The position numbers and the translations under genes were made by a program. From Rhodopseudomonas palustris (GTDB taxonomy: Bacteria; Pseudomonadota; Alphaproteobacteria; Rhizobiales; Xanthobacteraceae), in NCBI RefSeq assembly GCF_013415845.1, contig NZ_CP058907.1:806001-870000 (forward strand): a DNA stretch of 64,000 bases, in the 5' to 3' direction. Shown in pieces: positions 19,406 to 28,901 of the stretch (position 1 is the stretch's first letter; each line of letters starts with the position of its first letter). The notes under the pieces are model-generated. The model was not told the DNA's origin. It did no database searches and saw nothing but the letters and a program-made list of their open reading frames with translations.

Positions 19406-20383
19406 CTACCCGGCCACGGCGGCCGGCTCGGCCAGGATGCAGCGCGCCATCCGCCCTGGCCCGAGAGCCACCTCAGGCGGCAGGCCTGCGGAACAGCGCG
19501 GCTGGGCATGGGCGCAGCGCGGCGCGAACGAGCAGGCGACGGGCTTGGTATCGAGCGACGGCGGTGCGCCCGGAATCGTCTCCAGCCGCGCGCCGCGCTT
19601 GGCGCCGTGCACGGTCGAGGCGAGCAGGCCCTGCGCGTAAGGATGCTGCGGATCACGGACGATGTCGCGCAAGGAACCCTGCTCGATGGTCTGGCCGGCA
19701 TACATCACGGCGACGCGGTCGCAGATTTCGATCGCCACGCCAATATCGTGGGTGACGAAGATCACCGACATGCCGAACTCGCGCTGCAGTTCGCGTAGCA
19801 GCAGCAGGATCTGGATCTGCACGGTGGCGTCGAGCGCGGTGGTCGGCTCGTCGGCGAGCAGGATCTTCGGCTTGCAGGCGAGCGCCAGTGCGATCATCGC
19901 GCGCTGCCGCATGCCGCCGCTCATCTCGTGCGGATAGGCGTCGAGCCGCCGCTTCGCCGAGGGAATCCGGACCACCTCGAGCATTTCGAGCGCGCGGGCC
20001 ATCGCCTCGCGCTTGCTCTTGCCTTCGTGCCGCATCACCGACTCGGCGATCTGCTGGCCGACCGTGTAGACCGGATCAAGCGCCAGTGCCGGCTCCTGGA
20101 AGATCATCGACACGGTCTGGCCGCGGAAGGTCGACAGCGCTTCGTCATCGAGCGCCAGCACATCCTGGCCGGCGACCCGGATGCTGCCGGAGATCGCGGT
20201 GCGCTTCTTTGGCAGCAGCCGCATCAGGGCGCGTAGCGTCACGCTCTTGCCCGAGCCGGACTCGCCGAGCAGGCCGAGAACCTCGCCCTGGCCCAGCGTG
20301 AGGTTGAGGTCGTTGATGGCGTACACGGTCCGCTCGCCGGTGAAGCGAACGTTGAGATCGCGGATGTCGACCAGGTTGCTCAT
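19406..20383 (-). CDS. Dipeptide/oligopeptide ABC transporter ATPase, DppD-type
   Basis: A 325-residue ABC ATPase with Walker A GESGSGKS, signature [14 protein letters not shown], Walker [13 protein letters not shown] and the oligopeptide-specific C-terminal region with Cys-containing [14 protein letters not shown]. This is the DppD/OppD type. It is the last gene of the transporter operon and starts directly after the amidase stop. It would couple ATP hydrolysis with the DppF-type partner encoded upstream. Confidence 0.93.
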   Translation of the reverse strand: MSNLVDIRDLNVRFTGERTVYAINDLNLTLGQGEVLGLLGESGSGKSVTLRALMRLLPKKRTAISGSIRVAGQDVLALDDEALSTFRGQTVSMIFQEPALALDPVYTVGQQIAESVMRHEGKSKREAMARALEMLEVVRIPSAKRRLDAYPHEMSGGMRQRAMIALALACKPKILLADEPTTALDATVQIQILLLLRELQREFGMSVIFVTHDIGVAIEICDRVAVMYAGQTIEQGSLRDIVRDPQHPYAQGLLASTVHGAKRGARLETIPGAPPSLDTKPVACSFAPRCAHAQPRCSAGLPPEVALGPGRMARCILAEPAAVAG

Positions 20384-21796
20384 CTACAGCTCCGGGCATT
20401 GCCGATGGAAGTCGGTGGCGCGCTGCCAGCCTGCGCCGATCCGCAGCAGCGTCGCTTCGTCGAACGGGCGCCCGATCAGTTGCAGGCCGATCGGCAGGCC
20501 GGCGTTCGAGAAGCCGCAGGGCAGCGCCAGCGACGGCAGGCCGAGATAGTTGATCGGCCGGGTGAAGCGGGTCAGCCGCTGGATCACAGCTTCGGCGTTC
20601 AGGCTGTTGCCGACGTCGCTCTCGGTGATCGTCGGTGCCGGCACCGGCGACACGGGCGCCAGCACCGCATCGACGCCGGCCACGGCCGCGACGAACTCGG
20701 CGAGCGCCACGCCGCGCCAGCGCATCGCTTCGAGATAGGTGACGGCCGGAATTGCCAGCGCGTTCTGCAGCCGCATCAGCACCTGCGGGCCGTAATCCTG
20801 CGGACGCTCGCGCATCCACTGGCCGTGGAAGCCGGCAGCTTCGACCGCGAGCACGAGCTGTGCGGCGGCGCTGAGCTGGCGCTGATCCGGCAGTTCGACT
20901 TCGACGATGCGGACGCCTTCACGCGCCAGCGCCGACTTGGTGTCGTCGAGCACGCGCGTCACCTCTGGATCGAGATCGTCGACATAGAACGATTTCGGAA
21001 TGCCGATGCTGATGCCCTGTAGCGACTGCCTGGTGGCGGCCAGATAGTCCGGCACCGGGCGATGCGACGCGGTCGGGTCGGCGGGATCGGCGCCGGCCAT
21101 CAGGCCGGTGAGCAGTGCGCAGTCTTCGGCGGTCCGGGCCAGCGGCCCGACGGTGTCGAGCGAATGCGACAGCGGCATCGCGCCGGCGCGGCTGACCAGC
21201 CCGACGGTGGTCTTCAGTCCGGTGACGCCGCAGAAATGCGCCGGCATCCGGATCGAACCGCCGGTGTCGGAGCCGAGCGCCGCAAACGTCAGCCGCGCGG
21301 CGACTGCCGAGCCGGAGCCGGACGACGAGCCGCCGGTGATGTGGTCGAGGCCCCACGGATTGCGCACCGCGCCGTAATGCGCGTTGTGCCCGGTCGGGCC
21401 ATAGGCGAATTCGGACATCTGCAGAGTGCCGAGCCGCACCTGGCCGGCGTCCTTCAGTCGCTGCAGCGCGGTCGAGGTGGTGGTGGCGACGAAGTCGCGG
21501 CGGATCTTGGAGCCGCAGGTCACGACGAAGCCGGTCTCGTAGTACATGTCCTTGTGGGCCAGCGGCACGCCGTGCAGCGGGCCTTTGCGCTCGCCCTTGG
21601 CCAGTGCAGTGTCGGCCGCATCCGCTGCAGCGAGCGCGCTCTCAGGCTCGATCGCCATGAAGGCGTTCAGCTTCGGCTGCGCCCGCGCGATGCGATCGAG
21701 GCAGGCTTGGGTAGCGTCACGTGACGACAGTTTCTTGGACGCGATCGCCTCGGCGACTTCGGTCAGCGTCAGCAGCGCAGGATTGCCGAGGCTCAT
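20384..21796 (-). CDS. Amidase-signature hydrolase (AtzE/GatA-like)
   Basis: A 470-residue amidase-signature enzyme. The catalytic Ser-cisSer-Lys triad is visible as the Lys of LAHKDMYYE (about residue 82), the Ser of GGSSSGSGSAVA (about 157) and the Ser of GSDTGGSIRMP (about 181). It hydrolyses an amide. It sits inside a peptide-type ABC transporter operon and overlaps by ATGA an AtzG-like small gene, which suggests a two-subunit amidase acting on the imported compound. It is unlikely to be GatA, since no gatB or true gatC is near. Confidence 0.9.
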   Translation of the reverse strand: MSLGNPALLTLTEVAEAIASKKLSSRDATQACLDRIARAQPKLNAFMAIEPESALAAADAADTALAKGERKGPLHGVPLAHKDMYYETGFVVTCGSKIRRDFVATTTSTALQRLKDAGQVRLGTLQMSEFAYGPTGHNAHYGAVRNPWGLDHITGGSSSGSGSAVAARLTFAALGSDTGGSIRMPAHFCGVTGLKTTVGLVSRAGAMPLSHSLDTVGPLARTAEDCALLTGLMAGADPADPTASHRPVPDYLAATRQSLQGISIGIPKSFYVDDLDPEVTRVLDDTKSALAREGVRIVEVELPDQRQLSAAAQLVLAVEAAGFHGQWMRERPQDYGPQVLMRLQNALAIPAVTYLEAMRWRGVALAEFVAAVAGVDAVLAPVSPVPAPTITESDVGNSLNAEAVIQRLTRFTRPINYLGLPSLALPCGFSNAGLPIGLQLIGRPFDEATLLRIGAGWQRATDFHRQCPEL

Positions 21797-21987
21797 CGCG
21801 CGCCCTCGTTCTGCGCTACAACGTACGTAGATGGTTCGAGATCGAATGGAAGCGTACCGGCGATCGGCGTGAAACCATCGAACGCCGGGCCGATCGAATT
21901 GGCGATCCGCGCCGCAACTTCGTCGTCGACCGGGAGTCCTGCGATCGCCGCCATCTTTTTGATCGTGGCGGGGGCGGGTTTGATCAT
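21793..21987 (-). CDS. AtzG-like small subunit (DUF4089-type) of the adjacent amidase
   Basis: A 64-residue protein starting at an ATG with a strong Shine-Dalgarno (AAGGAGAAATCAGCA). Its sequence pattern (N-terminal helix with IAGLPVDDEVAARIANSI, then FDGFTPIAGTLPFDLEP, then an acidic/aliphatic tail) resembles AtzG/GatC-like proteins that wrap an amidase-signature partner. Its last four bases overlap the amidase start, so the two are co-translated. In the AtzE-AtzG complex the small protein is needed for a soluble active enzyme. That role here is inferred from size, pattern and coupling. Confidence 0.7.
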   Translation of the reverse strand: MIKPAPATIKKMAAIAGLPVDDEVAARIANSIGPAFDGFTPIAGTLPFDLEPSTYVVAQNEGAR

Positions 21988-22000
21988 TGCTGATTTCTCC

Positions 22001-23059
22001 TTATGGGGCGCGGCTATGTCCCGAGCCGGGGATCGCCATGAAACACGCGGCCTGATGGCCGCTGTCGCCGATCGACGACAGCTTCGGCTTGGCCTGCGAG
22101 CATAACGCCTCGGCGAACGGACAGCGCGGATGAAAACGACAGCCGGCCGGCGGATCGATCGGGTTCGGCGGATCGCCGGTGATCGGCGGAACCTCGGTGC
22201 GGCGATCCGGATCGGACGACGGCATCGCGGCGAGCAGAGCCCGCGTATAAGGATGCGCCGGCGCATCCCACACTTCGTCGACCGGACCGAGTTCGACGAC
22301 TTCGCCGAGATACATCACCAGCACACGGTCGGAGATGTAGCGCACCACGTTGAGGTCGTGGCTGATGAACAGGTAGGTCAGGCCGAATTCGCGCTTCAGG
22401 TCCGCGAGCAGATTCAGCACCTGCGCCTCGACCGATTTGTCGAGCGCGGAGACCGACTCGTCGAGGATCACCAGTCGCGGCGACAGGGCGAGCGCGCGCG
22501 CGATGTTGACGCGTTGGCGCTGGCCGCCGGAAACCTCGTGCGGATAGCGATGCGCGAAGTTCTCGGGGCGCAGGCCGACTTTGCCCAGCAGTTCGCGCGC
22601 CAGCGCACGAGCGCTGGCATCGCTCATGCCGTGGACTTTCGGGCCGAACGCGATCGAGTCCTCGATCGTCAGCCGCGGGTTGAGCGACGCGTAGCTGTCC
22701 TGAAACACCATCTGCATGCCGCGGCGTAGTTCGCGCAAGCTCAGCTCGCGCCCGACCTGGCGGGCGTCGAAGATGATCTCGCCGGCGGTCACCGGCATCA
22801 GGTGCATCAACAGCCGCGCGGTCGTGGACTTGCCGCAGCCGGACTCGCCGACGATGCCCAGCGTCTCGCCCTTGGCGATCGAGAAGGTGACGTCGTCGAC
22901 CGCCCGCACCGTCTTGGCGCCGCCGAACAGCCCGGTGCCGCGCACCGGGAAATGCTTGGTGAGACCGTTGACCTGTAACAGCGGCTGGGCGGCGCCGCCG
23001 ATGTCTTCGATCGGCTCGAACTTTTCGACCTCTGCGATTGCGGAGACAATTTTGCTCAT
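22001..23059 (-). CDS. Dipeptide/oligopeptide ABC transporter ATPase, DppF-type
   Basis: A 352-residue ABC ATPase with Walker A GESGCGKSTTARLL, signature VSGGQRQRVNIARAL and H-loop ISHDLNVV. Its Walker B reads VILDESVSALD, with Ser where most DppF proteins have Pro after the catalytic Glu. The C-terminal CRFHPRCPFAEALC segment is typical for the family. It pairs with the DppD-type ATPase at the other end of the operon. Four bases separate it from the permease upstream, and 13 bases from the AtzG-like gene. Confidence 0.93.
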   Translation of the reverse strand: MSKIVSAIAEVEKFEPIEDIGGAAQPLLQVNGLTKHFPVRGTGLFGGAKTVRAVDDVTFSIAKGETLGIVGESGCGKSTTARLLMHLMPVTAGEIIFDARQVGRELSLRELRRGMQMVFQDSYASLNPRLTIEDSIAFGPKVHGMSDASARALARELLGKVGLRPENFAHRYPHEVSGGQRQRVNIARALALSPRLVILDESVSALDKSVEAQVLNLLADLKREFGLTYLFISHDLNVVRYISDRVLVMYLGEVVELGPVDEVWDAPAHPYTRALLAAMPSSDPDRRTEVPPITGDPPNPIDPPAGCRFHPRCPFAEALCSQAKPKLSSIGDSGHQAACFMAIPGSGHSRAP

Positions 23060-23063
23060 CGCA

Positions 23064-23969
23064 TTAGTTCCTGATGTCCATGGCGCTGCGCATCGAGTCG
23101 CTCAGCAGGTTGAAGCAGATCGACACTGCGAAGATCATCACGCCGGGCAGCGCCGCCACCCAGGGATTGACATAGATCGCGGTGCGCAGCGTGTTCAGCA
23201 TCAGGCCCCATTCCGGCTCCGGCGGCTTGGTACCGAGGCCGAGGAACGACAGGCCGGCGGCCAGGATCATCGACACCGAGATCAGGCCGGTGGCGTAGAC
23301 GAAGATCGGCCCGAGCACGTTGCCGAGCATGTGCACCCGCATGATGGTGAACGCGCCGGCGCCGGACGCGCGTGCGGCTTCGACGAAGTCCATGTTGCGG
23401 ACGCTGGTGGTGACGCTCTCGGCGACCCGGGTGATCTGCGGCACGAACACCACGGTGAGCGACACGATCGAGTTGGTGATGCCGGCGCCGAGCGCACCGG
23501 AGATCGCGATCGCCAGCAGCACCGAGGGGAACGCGTAGAACACGTCGATGGTCCGCATGATCGCGGTGTTGACCTTGCCGCCGACATAGCCGGCGACCAG
23601 CCCGAGCGAGGTGCCGATGACGAAGGCAAAGATCACCGGCAACACGCCGATGAACAGCGACAGCCGGCCGCCATAGACCAGCCGGGCCAGCATGTCGCGG
23701 CCGAGCTCGTCGGTGCCGAGCGGGTAGTTGGCGGTGCCGATCGGCTTCAGCCGCCGGATCATCGAGCCTTGATACGGATCGGCGAGATGCAGCCACGGCG
23801 CCAGCACCGCAGCGAGCACGATCAGCAGCAGGATGATGCCGCAGGCGAGCGCGATCTTGTCGCGGATCAGGCGGCGGCCGACATTGGCCCAATAGCCGCG
23901 GGCTTTGCCGGCGGGTGCGGTCTGCGGTGCTGCGTCGGAAGCGGTCAAACTCATCGTCGGAGCTCCCAT
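23064..23969 (-). CDS. Dipeptide-type ABC transporter permease, DppC-type
   Basis: A 301-residue inner-membrane permease with an N-terminal cytoplasmic extension, then about six transmembrane segments. YPLGTDELGRDMLARLVYGGRLSL is the DppC/OppC N-terminal signature, and the coupling loop reads VEAARASGAGAFTIMRVHMLGNV. The start may be the ATG at 23969 or the one five codons later. It forms the channel with the DppB-type protein encoded 4 bases upstream. Confidence 0.93.
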   Translation of the reverse strand: MGAPTMSLTASDAAPQTAPAGKARGYWANVGRRLIRDKIALACGIILLLIVLAAVLAPWLHLADPYQGSMIRRLKPIGTANYPLGTDELGRDMLARLVYGGRLSLFIGVLPVIFAFVIGTSLGLVAGYVGGKVNTAIMRTIDVFYAFPSVLLAIAISGALGAGITNSIVSLTVVFVPQITRVAESVTTSVRNMDFVEAARASGAGAFTIMRVHMLGNVLGPIFVYATGLISVSMILAAGLSFLGLGTKPPEPEWGLMLNTLRTAIYVNPWVAALPGVMIFAVSICFNLLSDSMRSAMDIRN

Positions 23970-23973
23970 GACA

Positions 23974-24927
23974 TCAGGCCCGCTTGATCCGCGGATCGAT
24001 CAGCGCCTGGGCGATGTCGACCGAGAGATTGAGCAGCACGAAGAACAGCGCCAGTACCAGGATCGTGCCCTGCAGCAGCGGCAGGTCGCGCTGGAAGATC
24101 GCAGAGTTGAGGAGCAGGCCGGAGCCCGGCCAAGAGAACACCGTCTCGACCAGGATCGAGCCGCCGAGCATGTAGCCGAGCTGCAGGCCCATCACCGCGA
24201 GTGCGGTCGGGGCGGCGTTCTTGATGACGTGGCCGAACACTCCGGTTTCACGCAGGCCCTTGGCGCGCAGCGCCTCGACGAAATCCTGCGACAGGATATC
24301 GCCGGTCAGCGCCCGCACCGTGCGAGTGACGATGCCCATCGGAATGACCGATGTGGTGATCGCCGGCAGGATCAGATAGCGCAGATGCGCCCAGTCCCAT
24401 GCCCATTGCCCGGAGCCGCCGGGGCCGGCGCCGACCGCGGGCAGCCAGTTGAGTTGCACCGAGAACACGATCACCAGCACCATGCCGAGCCAGTAGTGCG
24501 GCACCGAGACGCCGGCGATGGCGATGCCGGTGGCCAGCTTGTCGATCCAGGTATCGCGGAAGTAACCGGCGATCAGGCCGAACAGCAGGCCGAACGAGAA
24601 CCCGATGATTGCCGCCGCGATCGCCAGCATCACGGTGTTGGAGACCGCACGCATCACCTCGGCCAGCACCGGCCGGCCTGTGGCGATCGAGGTGCCGAGA
24701 TCGCCGTGCACCGCCTTCCACAGCCACAGCCCGAACTGCACCGGCAGCGGCCGGTCGAAGCCGTAAGCGGCGCGGAGCTGCGCCGCGAGTTCCTGCGACG
24801 CGTCCGCCGGCAACACCGCGACCAGCGGATCACCCGGCGTGATGTGCACCAGCAGGAAACACACCAGCGCGACGCTGAGGACGATCGGAACGACATAGAC
24901 GATGCGGCGGGCGATATAGGCGAGCAC
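23974..24927 (-). CDS. Dipeptide-type ABC transporter permease, DppB-type
   Basis: A 317-residue permease beginning with the typical MLAYIARRIVYVVP and LVHITPGDP motifs, about six transmembrane helices and the coupling loop FVEALRAKGLRETGVFGHVIKNA. The start is GTG, supported by GAAGGTG 5 bases upstream. A 197-base gap filled by a repeat element separates it from the binding-protein gene dppA-like, which commonly needs higher expression than the permeases. Confidence 0.93.
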   Translation of the reverse strand: MLAYIARRIVYVVPIVLSVALVCFLLVHITPGDPLVAVLPADASQELAAQLRAAYGFDRPLPVQFGLWLWKAVHGDLGTSIATGRPVLAEVMRAVSNTVMLAIAAAIIGFSFGLLFGLIAGYFRDTWIDKLATGIAIAGVSVPHYWLGMVLVIVFSVQLNWLPAVGAGPGGSGQWAWDWAHLRYLILPAITTSVIPMGIVTRTVRALTGDILSQDFVEALRAKGLRETGVFGHVIKNAAPTALAVMGLQLGYMLGGSILVETVFSWPGSGLLLNSAIFQRDLPLLQGTILVLALFFVLLNLSVDIAQALIDPRIKRA

Positions 24928-24968
24928 GGTGCACCTTCGATTCAGTCAGACCAGGACGACTTCCTTGC

Positions 24969-25116
24969 CCTTCTCCCCTCGTGGGAGAAGGTGGCGCGGA
25001 CGACGTCCGCGCCGGATGAGGGGGCGAGGCGGGAGAGACGCGTCACCGCGTCTTCCCCTCACCCGTCTGCGCGCCTGGCGGCGCGCATCCACCCTCTCCC
25101 ACGAGGGGAGAGGGGA
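24969..25116. repeat. Composite inverted-repeat element between dppA-like and dppB-like genes
   Basis: CTTCTCCCCTCGTGGGAGAAG near one end and CTCTCCCACGAGGGGAGAG near the other form an outer inverted pair, each also self-complementary. The interior holds CGCGGACGACGTCCGCG and similar palindromes. It is an intergenic REP-type element of a family different from the CATTGCGAG repeats. In this position it may stabilise the upstream binding-protein mRNA. Confidence 0.75.
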
Positions 25117-25124
25117 GCCGTCTC

Positions 25125-26786
25125 TTACGGCGCGATCGACACCGGGGAGAAGTCGACGAACCAGCTCTTCGGCTGCACGAAGCCCTTGATCTTCGGGCTC
25201 AGTGCACGCGGACCAACGTCGTGGGCGACGTAGAGGAACGCTGCGTCGTCGATCGAGGCGGCGTTGAGCTCGGCGAGGACGTCGTCACGCTCCTTGTCGG
25301 TGAAGGTGGTGCGCGCCTTCTTCACCAGCTCGTCGAACTTCGGGTTGTTGATGTAACCCCAGTTGTTCGACACCGGCGGCGCCATCGACGACTGCAGGAA
25401 GCGCACCAGCGCGAAGAACGGGTCCATAGCCGCGTAAGTGACGTTGATCGCATCCGAGCCGTTCGCCGACGGATCCTTGACGCCGCGGCGCCAATTGGTG
25501 AACAGCGTGTTCCATTCGATCACGTCGAGCTTGACGTCGAAGTAACACTCCGCCAGCGCCTGCTGCAGATACTCGTTCATCGGCAGCGGCAGCATCTGGC
25601 CCGAGCCGGACGCCGAGGTCTGCACCTTGACGGTGAGCTTCTTGTTCGGGCCGAAGCCGGCTTCCTTCATCAGCTTCTGCGCCGCGGGCAGATCGTACTT
25701 GATCTGGAACTGCGGCTTGCCGCGCCAGGGGTGACCCGGCTCGAACGTGCCGGTGGCCGGCACCATCAGGCCCGACAGCAGGCCGTCGCGCATGCCTTCA
25801 CGATCGATACACAGATTGGCGGCGCGGCGGACGCGGATGTCGTTCCACGGCGAGCCTTCGATCCGCGAGAATTGCCACGGCCAGACGTGCGGCTGTTCGT
25901 TCTTCTCGATCTTGAAGCCGCGGCCTTCGATCTCCTTCACCGCATCCGGCGCCGGCGCTTCGATCCAATCGACCTGGCCGGAGAGCAGCGCCGCGGTCCG
26001 GGCGTTGGCTTCCGGCATCGGCAGCAGAACCATGCGATCGACGTGCGGCACGCGGTTCTTGTCCCAGTAACCGTCGTTCTTGGTGAGCTCCAGCCGCTCG
26101 CGCGGCGTGAACTTCGCCATCTTCCACGGGCCGGTGCCCGACGCATCCTTGGCGAACGCGGCCCAAGCGGCGGTCGACTTCGCCTTGGCGTCGGCGCCCT
26201 CGGCCTTGTCGTACAGCGCCTGCCAATTGGTCGGGCTCGCCATGAACAGGTTGGTGAGGTTGATGGGGAGGAAGCTGTCGGGCTCCTTGGTCGTCAGCTC
26301 GACGGTCAGGTCATCGATCTTCTTAGCCGAGACCAGCGTCGGCATCCGCGATGCGGTCACGCCGATCTGGCTGGGATCGTATTGCGGTGCTTCTTTGTTG
26401 AGCACCTTATCGACGTTCCACACCACGGCGTCGGCGTTGAAGTCGCTGCCGTCGTGAAACTTCACGCCGGGGCGGAGTTTGAAGATCCACTTTGTATGAT
26501 CAGCGTCTTCGACCTTCCACTCGGTGGCGAGGCCGGGGATAACCACGCTCGCTTTGGTTGCCGACGACAGATCCCACATCGTCAGGGCGTCATACATCGT
26601 CAGCCCGGTGAAGCGGTTACCTTCGAAGCCCTGATCGGGCTGACCGAGCGTGCGCGGAATGTCTGCGGCCGTCATGCCGATGCGCAGCACCGATTCGGCG
26701 GACGCCAGCGACGGCACCATGAAGACGCTTGCCATCGACAGAGCGAGCAGCGCAGCGCGACGGTTGTTACGACGAAAATTACGCAT
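25125..26786 (-). CDS. Peptide-type ABC substrate-binding protein (SBP family 5)
   Basis: A 553-residue periplasmic binding protein. The basic N-terminus (MRNFRRNNRRA) and hydrophobic core end near SLASAES. The mature protein shows family-5 landmarks: RIGMTAADIP, ATEWKVEDADHTKWIFKLRPGVKFHDGSDFNADAVVWN and the C-terminal FVDFSPVSIAP. It presents the substrate to the DppBC permease encoded downstream. A paralogue of close architecture is encoded divergently at 26974. The ligand is unknown; the amidase in the operon hints at a peptide or amide. Confidence 0.93.
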   Translation of the reverse strand: MRNFRRNNRRAALLALSMASVFMVPSLASAESVLRIGMTAADIPRTLGQPDQGFEGNRFTGLTMYDALTMWDLSSATKASVVIPGLATEWKVEDADHTKWIFKLRPGVKFHDGSDFNADAVVWNVDKVLNKEAPQYDPSQIGVTASRMPTLVSAKKIDDLTVELTTKEPDSFLPINLTNLFMASPTNWQALYDKAEGADAKAKSTAAWAAFAKDASGTGPWKMAKFTPRERLELTKNDGYWDKNRVPHVDRMVLLPMPEANARTAALLSGQVDWIEAPAPDAVKEIEGRGFKIEKNEQPHVWPWQFSRIEGSPWNDIRVRRAANLCIDREGMRDGLLSGLMVPATGTFEPGHPWRGKPQFQIKYDLPAAQKLMKEAGFGPNKKLTVKVQTSASGSGQMLPLPMNEYLQQALAECYFDVKLDVIEWNTLFTNWRRGVKDPSANGSDAINVTYAAMDPFFALVRFLQSSMAPPVSNNWGYINNPKFDELVKKARTTFTDKERDDVLAELNAASIDDAAFLYVAHDVGPRALSPKIKGFVQPKSWFVDFSPVSIAP

Positions 26787-26814
26787 TCGACGAGAGTCCC
26801 TTTGCAGTGACTAA

Positions 26815-26851
26815 TTGGCAGGCTGGTCAATGCAATGCATGTGCCAGCCAA
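26815..26851. promoter_or_regulatory. Candidate operator between the two divergent binding-protein genes
   Basis: TTGGCAGGC (26815-26823) and GCCAGCCAA (26843-26851) form an imperfect inverted repeat around the perfect small palindrome ATGCAATGCAT. It lies in the 187-bp divergent promoter gap and could control both binding-protein genes. Confidence 0.45.
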
Positions 26852-26973
26852 AGCGGCAGTCCGACGCCGCCCGCCTTGACGAAGACGCGCAGACCCCCAA
26901 TGCAAAACTGCAGGTCCGGCGTGGCGCGCCCGTTGCAAGTGGTTCGCCCATCGTCATCAGGAGATCAGTTGCG

Positions 26974-28572
26974 ATGCGACTTAAGAGTTCATGGGTGCTG
27001 GGCGCGTTGTTTGCTGCGGCGAGCGCAATCGGTGCGGCGCGTGCGGAAACAGTGGTGCGTTACGGGATCTCGATGGCCGATATTCCGCTGACCACGGGGC
27101 AACCGGATCGCGGCGCCGGCGCGTATCAGTTCACCGGCTACACGATCTATGATCCGCTCGTGGCGTGGGAGATGAACGTCGGTGATCGGCCCGGCAAGCT
27201 GGTGCCGGGGCTCGCCACCGAATGGAAGGTCGATGATGCCGACAAGACCAAATGGCGCTTCACCTTGCGCAAGGGCGTCAAGTTTCACGACGGCAGCGAC
27301 TTCAACGCCGATGCGGTGATCTGGAATCTCGACAAGGTTCTCAACGATAAGGCGCCGCAATTCGACAAGCGCCAGAGTGCGCAGGTGAAGACGCGGCTGC
27401 CGTCGGTGAAGAGCTACGCCAAGATCGACGATTCCACCGTCGAGATCACCACCAAGACGGTCGACTCGTTCTTTCCCTATCAGATGCTGTGGTTCCTGGT
27501 TTCGAGCCCGGCGCAGTATGAGAAGGTCGGAAAGGACTGGGATAAGTTCGCCGCCAATCCGTCGGGCACCGGTCCCTTCAAGCTCACCAAGCTGGTGCCG
27601 CGCGAGCTCGCCGAGCTCACCAAGAACGATGAGTATTGGGACAAGTCGCGGCTGCCGAAGACCGACAAGCTGGTGCTGATCCCGATGCCTGAAGCGTTGA
27701 CCCGCACCAACGCGCTGCTGGCCGGGCAGGTCGATCTGATCGAGACGCCTGCGCCCGACGCGGTGCCGCAGCTCAAGGCTGCCGGCATGAAGATCGTCGA
27801 CAACGTCACGCCGCACGTCTGGAACTATCACCTCAGCGTGCTGCCCGGCTCGCCCTGGACCGACGTGCGCCTGCGCAAGGCGCTCAATCTCGCGATCGAT
27901 CGCGAGGCGGTGGTCGGACTGATGAACGGCCTCGCCAAGCCGGCGGTCGGACAGGTCGATCCCTCGAGCCCGTGGTTCGGCAATCCGTCGTTCAAGATCA
28001 AATACGATCTGGCGGAAGCCAAGAAGCTGGTGAAGGAAGCCGGCTATTCGCCGGAGAAGCCGCTGAAGACCACCTTCATCATCGCCAATGGCGGCACCGG
28101 CCAGATGCTGTCGCTGCCGATGAACGAGTTCCTGCAGCAGAGCTTCAAGGAGATCGGCATCGACGTCGAGTTCAAGGTGGTCGAACTCGAAGTGCTGTAC
28201 ACCGCATGGCGCAAGGGCGCGGCCGACGAATCCAACGCCGGCATCACCGCCAACAACGTTGCCTACGTCACGTCCGATCCGCTCTACGCGATCGTGCGGT
28301 TCTTCCACTCCGGGCAGGTGGCGCCGGTCGGCGTCAACTGGGGCGGCTACAAGAATCCGAAGGTCGATGCGCTGATCGACGAGGCCAAGACCACGTTCGA
28401 GCCGAAGAAGCAGGACGAACTGCTGGCGCAGGCGCACTCGCTGATCGTCGACGACGCTGCGCTGGTGTGGGTGGTGCACGATACCAATCCGCACGCGCTG
28501 TCGCCGAAGGTGAAGAGCTTCGTGCAGGCCCAGCACTGGTTTCAGGACCTGACCACGATTGGGCTGCAGTAA
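26974..28572 (+). CDS. Second peptide-type ABC substrate-binding protein (SBP family 5)
   Basis: A 532-residue exported binding protein with a signal peptide (MRLKSSWVLGALFAAASAIGAARAE, cleaved near residue 24). It shares the segments ADIPLTTGQPD, ATEWKVDDADKTKWRF, GVKFHDGSDFNADAVIWNLDKVLND and QAQHWFQDL with the divergent paralogue, so it probably arose by duplication and serves the same transporter. The start at 26974 has AGGAGATCAG in front; the frame is open further upstream but lacks a signal there. A strong terminator follows the stop. Confidence 0.93.
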   Translation: MRLKSSWVLGALFAAASAIGAARAETVVRYGISMADIPLTTGQPDRGAGAYQFTGYTIYDPLVAWEMNVGDRPGKLVPGLATEWKVDDADKTKWRFTLRKGVKFHDGSDFNADAVIWNLDKVLNDKAPQFDKRQSAQVKTRLPSVKSYAKIDDSTVEITTKTVDSFFPYQMLWFLVSSPAQYEKVGKDWDKFAANPSGTGPFKLTKLVPRELAELTKNDEYWDKSRLPKTDKLVLIPMPEALTRTNALLAGQVDLIETPAPDAVPQLKAAGMKIVDNVTPHVWNYHLSVLPGSPWTDVRLRKALNLAIDREAVVGLMNGLAKPAVGQVDPSSPWFGNPSFKIKYDLAEAKKLVKEAGYSPEKPLKTTFIIANGGTGQMLSLPMNEFLQQSFKEIGIDVEFKVVELEVLYTAWRKGAADESNAGITANNVAYVTSDPLYAIVRFFHSGQVAPVGVNWGGYKNPKVDALIDEAKTTFEPKKQDELLAQAHSLIVDDAALVWVVHDTNPHALSPKVKSFVQAQHWFQDLTTIGLQ

Positions 28573-28595
28573 CCAAGCGCAACAAAAGCGATCAC

Positions 28596-28632
28596 AAAAA
28601 GGGCTGCGTACGAAAATGCGCAGCCCTTTTTT
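28596..28632 (+). terminator. Rho-independent terminator of the second SBP gene
   Basis: GGGCTGCG (28601-28608) pairs with CGCAGCCC (28619-28626), preceded by an A-run and followed by six Ts. It lies 24 bases after the stop codon. Confidence 0.92.
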
Positions 28633-28901
28633 GTCGCCCGCTGCACAAACTTATCGCTTGGCCAAAGCTCAGCTTATCGTTGGTCGGTGGTGTCGCCTAA
28701 GAACAATGCAAGCTGTGCCTATTCGTGGCGCTGCGCGGGCGTCCTGCGCGACAACGCAGCAGCGCCGGCCAGAGGTATTTGGCCGTCGCGCTACCACCAT
28801 GCGACCTCTCGTCACCACCATCCGTTCGGCGAGTGCCCATCGGCCGCGTCGGGTTCTATCCTGCCCCCGTCGTCAATCGCGACGCGGGGGGACGAGCGAG
28901 T

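Noticed and set aside
26815..26973. N-terminal extension of the second binding protein
   Set aside because: It would hide the signal peptide inside the protein; the ATG at 26974 has a strong ribosome site.
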